Source: Bacteroidota bacterium (GTDB lineage Bacteria; Bacteroidota; Bacteroidia; B-17B0; Aurantibacillaceae). Taken from it: a stretch of DNA of 64,000 nucleotides. The position numbers and the translations under genes are program-made. The DNA lies in contig JAIUNM010000009.1 in NCBI GenBank assembly GCA_020162035.1, positions 1-64,000 of the forward strand. The letters are read 5' to 3'. Positions 62,201 to 64,000 of the stretch are shown here, in pieces. The notes beneath the pieces were generated by a model. The model was not told the DNA's origin. It saw only the letters and a list, made by a program, of their open reading frames with translations, and made no database searches. Numbering within the stretch: the stretch's first letter is position 1; every line of letters begins with the position of its first letter.

Positions 62201-64000
62201 AGTTGTAATGGTGGTGCAAGTGTAACTGTAGTTGGTGGTGCACCTAGTTTTACATATTCATTTAATTCTGCTCCTGTAATTACAAATACTACAGGTATTG
62301 CTTCTGGCTTATGCTCTGGGCCTTTTATAGTAAATGTAACGGACGCAAATGGATGTGTTCAAAATCAAAATTTTAACATTACACAACCTATAGCTTTAAG
62401 TGCAGCAATTACAGGTACTCAAAATAGTTGTAATGCATGTACAGGTGCTGGTACAGTAACAGCATCTAATGGAACACCTCCCTATTCTTTTGTTTGGACA
62501 AACTCATTAAGCGCAACAGTTTCTACAGTTTCTACAGCTAACAATTTATGTCCAGGTAATTATACCATTACAGTTACAGATGTTAATAGTTGTACAACAA
62601 CATTAACATACTCCGTTTCGCAAGTTATTAATGTTATTGTAGTGGCTAGTGGCACTACAATTCCTTGTTTTGGGGCATGTACAGCATCGGCTCAAGCAAA
62701 TGCAGTTGGAGGCACTTTACCTTACACTTACACATGGAATGTAACAGCACCTACGCAAACAACACAAACAGCTACAAATTTATGTTTCGGAACTTATACG
62801 GTTAATGTTTCAGACGCATTAGGTTGTTCAAACACAGCAACTGTTAATTTTGCAAATCCTCCGGCTATAGTAATTGCTCCAACAAAAACAAATGTTACAT
62901 GTTTTAGTCAATGTAACGGAATTATAAACTCTAATGCTTCTGGAGGAACTGGAGCTTTAACATTCACCTGGTTACCAGGAGGACAAAACACTAGCTCAAT
63001 AACCGGACAATGTGCAGGAAATTATACTGTTATTGTAAAAGATGCTAATGGGTGTACACAAAGTGCAACAATTAACATTAGTCAACCACCTGCTTTAACT
63101 GGTACAATTAATACAACTAATCCTAGTGCTTGTATTGTAAATAACGGTAGTATATGTGTTACACCATCTGGAGGAAATGGTCCTGCATATTCATTTACAT
63201 GGGCTCCCGCAGGTGGAATAGGCATAAATACAAGTTGCTATTCAAATTTAAGTGCGGGTTTATATTCAGTAATAGTTTCTGATGCTTTAGGTTGTTTAAA
63301 CACATTAACAGCAAATATAAGTTCACCCACAGGGCCAACCCTAACAATTAACACAGCATCTATTAGCTGCTTTGGTAACTCTAACGGTGGTGCAACTGTT
63401 ACTGCAAATGGCACGCCTGGGTTTACGTTTACTTGGACTCCTGCGGTTTCATTTGTTAACTTAGGAAACACAAGTACAGCATCAAGTATGACATCTGGCA
63501 CTTACAACATTGGTGTTACTGATGGAAATGGCTGTGTAGTAAATCAAACAATTGGTATTGTTCAATCACCTTCATTAAACGTAAATTCAACTTTATCAAA
63601 TTTATCTTGTAACAGTATATGTAATGGTTCAATAACATTAAATACAACCGGTGGAACTCCATCATACACTTTTGCGTGGCTACCAATTGCACCTCCAATT
63701 ACTGGCCAAGGCACACAAACAATTACAAATTTATGTGTAGGCAATTATAGTGTAAATATTACAGATGCTGCAAGTTGTGTAGTTACAAGAACTTTTGTAA
63801 TTACCCAACCTCCTCCAATTGAAGCTACTGTTACGCCTCATAATTTGTTATGTAACAGTGTATGTAATGGTTCAATTACAACATTAAGTAATGGTGGAAC
63901 TGCACCATTAAATTTCACATGGACACCAGTAGGAGGATTTGGAGGAGCAATAACACCAACAATAGTTAATTTATGTGCTAATATTTATACCCTAACTATT
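59240..64000 (+). CDS. Giant secreted SprB-repeat protein, partial (3' end outside window)
   Basis: An open frame of 1587 codons from ATG 59240 to the window edge without a stop. The signal peptide ends near residue 25 (SSFAQ). A domain starting HWIGGSGSFNDPNHWSF (about 28-250) resembles the WxGGxGxWxDxxHWS module of Bacteroidota surface proteins. From about residue 255 there are at least 17 repeats of roughly 78-82 residues, each with CNxxCNG, a SGGxxPYTFTW-like stretch, LCAGxYT and a NGC/SSC near the end. These match SprB-type repeats of the gliding adhesin SprB. A T9SS type B domain is expected at the unseen C-terminus. It is probably an adhesin or gliding-related surface protein. Confidence 0.9.
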   Translation, partial: MRLVTKTRLLIILLFTAINISSFAQDLHWIGGSGSFNDPNHWSFVKNGKASGTIPNKNTSIYFDSDLNNGTFVINFVGASNFKSLVASTSLSQYHFVFSNFSETSIWGDFELNPNIKLTGSGKFIFNNEGQQAKVNFLNQIYQGDVIFKGGNWNIKSINTSDDKNVILESGSYTLNNARINTGNFISNKGLVSIKNNTSIIDVKNNFEIGNNTTFNSDGLYVKAPLDATHYKIANGVNFGNNYKTLNSAFAVCGATLSSVGISCSGICDGQLILGIDPTCVGAPFSLIWSNPSCATPTLNNVGTGTFTITNLCACADFYSVLVFDNLGNLLTISNAVNIPGQSAINFVPIFFTQPLCNGNCNGSIVSNLSGSVGPYTVTVNGGSVIPVPSGNTTYSMLCGGTNSFSVIDTKGCLRNFTINLNQPPTLSLTSTTSSLSCNAVCNGSIVINPTGGTPNYTINSSVPTTNTLSSGGSMTLTGLCQGVVTSTITDSKGCFINPSFTITQPPPLSASVTQTNVACFGNCTGIASVTASGGTSPYTFTWSAGGAGSSINSTLCAGPKTVTISDANNCLLPQTLTITQSPSVTISITQTNVTCNAQCNGAASVTASGGAGAFTFTWVAPSSATISNSQSVNALCAGVYTIFVKDLNNCLTQSLVTITQPPALTITAQTQSIQCFGSCSGAATVVVTGGNGAPYTPIWSPSGSGTLTSSMCAGNYTVSVTDASACPISTVFTIAQPSSITINVSTTSLSCNGVCNGVINFTTSGGVLPMATPTLISTSSTIVASPPYNSLCAGNYTLLIKDASSCVQSQTINLAEPNLLTSNVTTNSVTCFNACNGSLSGSAVGGTPGYTLSWATSTSVIPGGIIVGACAGTYTFQILDANGCSSNSVVTINQPPALTTTINSTSPLCFSGCNGILNANVSGGVPGYTLNWSNGFTGNPNVGLCANGYTLTVNDANGCSDTFTASVLAPSPMTINVTTSSVTCAGSCNGGASVTVVGGAPSFTYSFNSAPVITNTTGIASGLCSGPFIVNVTDANGCVQNQNFNITQPIALSAAITGTQNSCNACTGAGTVTASNGTPPYSFVWTNSLSATVSTVSTANNLCPGNYTITVTDVNSCTTTLTYSVSQVINVIVVASGTTIPCFGACTASAQANAVGGTLPYTYTWNVTAPTQTTQTATNLCFGTYTVNVSDALGCSNTATVNFANPPAIVIAPTKTNVTCFSQCNGIINSNASGGTGALTFTWLPGGQNTSSITGQCAGNYTVIVKDANGCTQSATINISQPPALTGTINTTNPSACIVNNGSICVTPSGGNGPAYSFTWAPAGGIGINTSCYSNLSAGLYSVIVSDALGCLNTLTANISSPTGPTLTINTASISCFGNSNGGATVTANGTPGFTFTWTPAVSFVNLGNTSTASSMTSGTYNIGVTDGNGCVVNQTIGIVQSPSLNVNSTLSNLSCNSICNGSITLNTTGGTPSYTFAWLPIAPPITGQGTQTITNLCVGNYSVNITDAASCVVTRTFVITQPPPIEATVTPHNLLCNSVCNGSITTLSNGGTAPLNFTWTPVGGFGGAITPTIVNLCANIYTLTI
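60024..64000 (+). repeat. SprB-type tandem protein repeat array
   Basis: At least 17 diverged units spaced about 225-246 bases apart, starting near 60027, 60306, 60549, 60795, 61022, 61263, 61490, 61731, 61964, 62189, 62427, 62663, 62899, 63130, 63366, 63607 and 63850. The reading frame is constant. The units are similar as protein but clearly diverged as DNA, so the array is old rather than recently amplified. Confidence 0.85.

Noticed and set aside
61239-63744. Several minus-strand open frames of 60-87 codons inside the SprB-repeat gene
   Set aside because: They lie antisense to one long plus-strand frame with signal peptide and recognisable repeats. They have no family character and recur because the underlying repeats recur.
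60024-64000. Periodic repeats as a possible CRISPR or satellite array
   Set aside because: The period (about 225-246 bases) is variable, the units are coding and conserved only as protein, and there are no identical short repeats with unique spacers.

Overview
The window is a strongly AT-rich stretch of a Bacteroidota chromosome, most like the Flavobacteriales/Sphingobacteriales type of gliding-associated bacteria. Four things point there: TAnnTTTG promoter -7 boxes; secreted proteins ending in type A or type B C-terminal domains of the type IX secretion system (T9SS); a PorW/SprE-like T9SS lipoprotein; and a large SprB-repeat protein. A genus cannot be named from the sequence alone. There is no prophage, insertion sequence, CRISPR array or rRNA operon. 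The only RNA genes seen are one tRNA-Asn and the RNase P RNA.

Layout. 1-3.7 kb (minus): GNAT remnant, hflX, a SirB-like membrane/cytochrome c fusion, an LpxL-type acyltransferase and a LOG-family protein. 3.8-9.5 kb: tRNA-Asn, a PfkB kinase, the PorW/SprE homologue, a PLP-dependent sulfur amino-acid enzyme and a zeta-toxin-like kinase with a small partner. 9.65-15.4 kb: rnpB, a D-2-hydroxyacid dehydrogenase, dnaB, a cytochrome c lipoprotein, ruvX and argS. 15.45-23.9 kb (plus): a nine-gene surface-glycan operon with an ABC exporter (permease plus Wzt-like ATPase), a methyltransferase-like protein and six glycosyltransferases. 23.9-31 kb: thiolase, mnmE, a TPR/SpoIIE phosphatase, anmK and an acyl-CoA dehydrogenase. 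31-47.3 kb alternates T9SS cargo (one type B protein, three type A proteins, two of them tandem paralogues) with housekeeping genes (sucC, tcdA, a ferredoxin-NADP reductase, fmt, HU). 47.4-59.1 kb: group III truncated globin, rpoD, a long coiled-coil gene followed by zapA and rny, a methyltransferase, an outer-membrane beta-barrel receptor, lipB, a PGI/PMI-type isomerase and a Nudix hydrolase. 59.2 kb to the edge: one uninterrupted reading frame for a secreted protein with at least 17 cysteine-containing SprB-type repeats, which continues beyond the window.

The main theme is the cell surface. T9SS machinery (PorW/SprE) occurs with at least four recognisable T9SS cargo proteins and a giant adhesin candidate. 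The glycan operon would build and export a polysaccharide, possibly lipopolysaccharide O-antigen or the glycan that anchors T9SS substrates. The other genes are mostly translation, replication, central metabolism and division genes.

Most unusual items: the cysteine-patterned SprB array; the tandem T9SS paralogues of unknown function; the 837-residue coiled-coil protein immediately upstream of zapA; the SirB-cytochrome c fusion; the zeta-like kinase with a small downstream partner; and the use of TTG start codons in four genes. I did not find a clearly new defence or mobile system.
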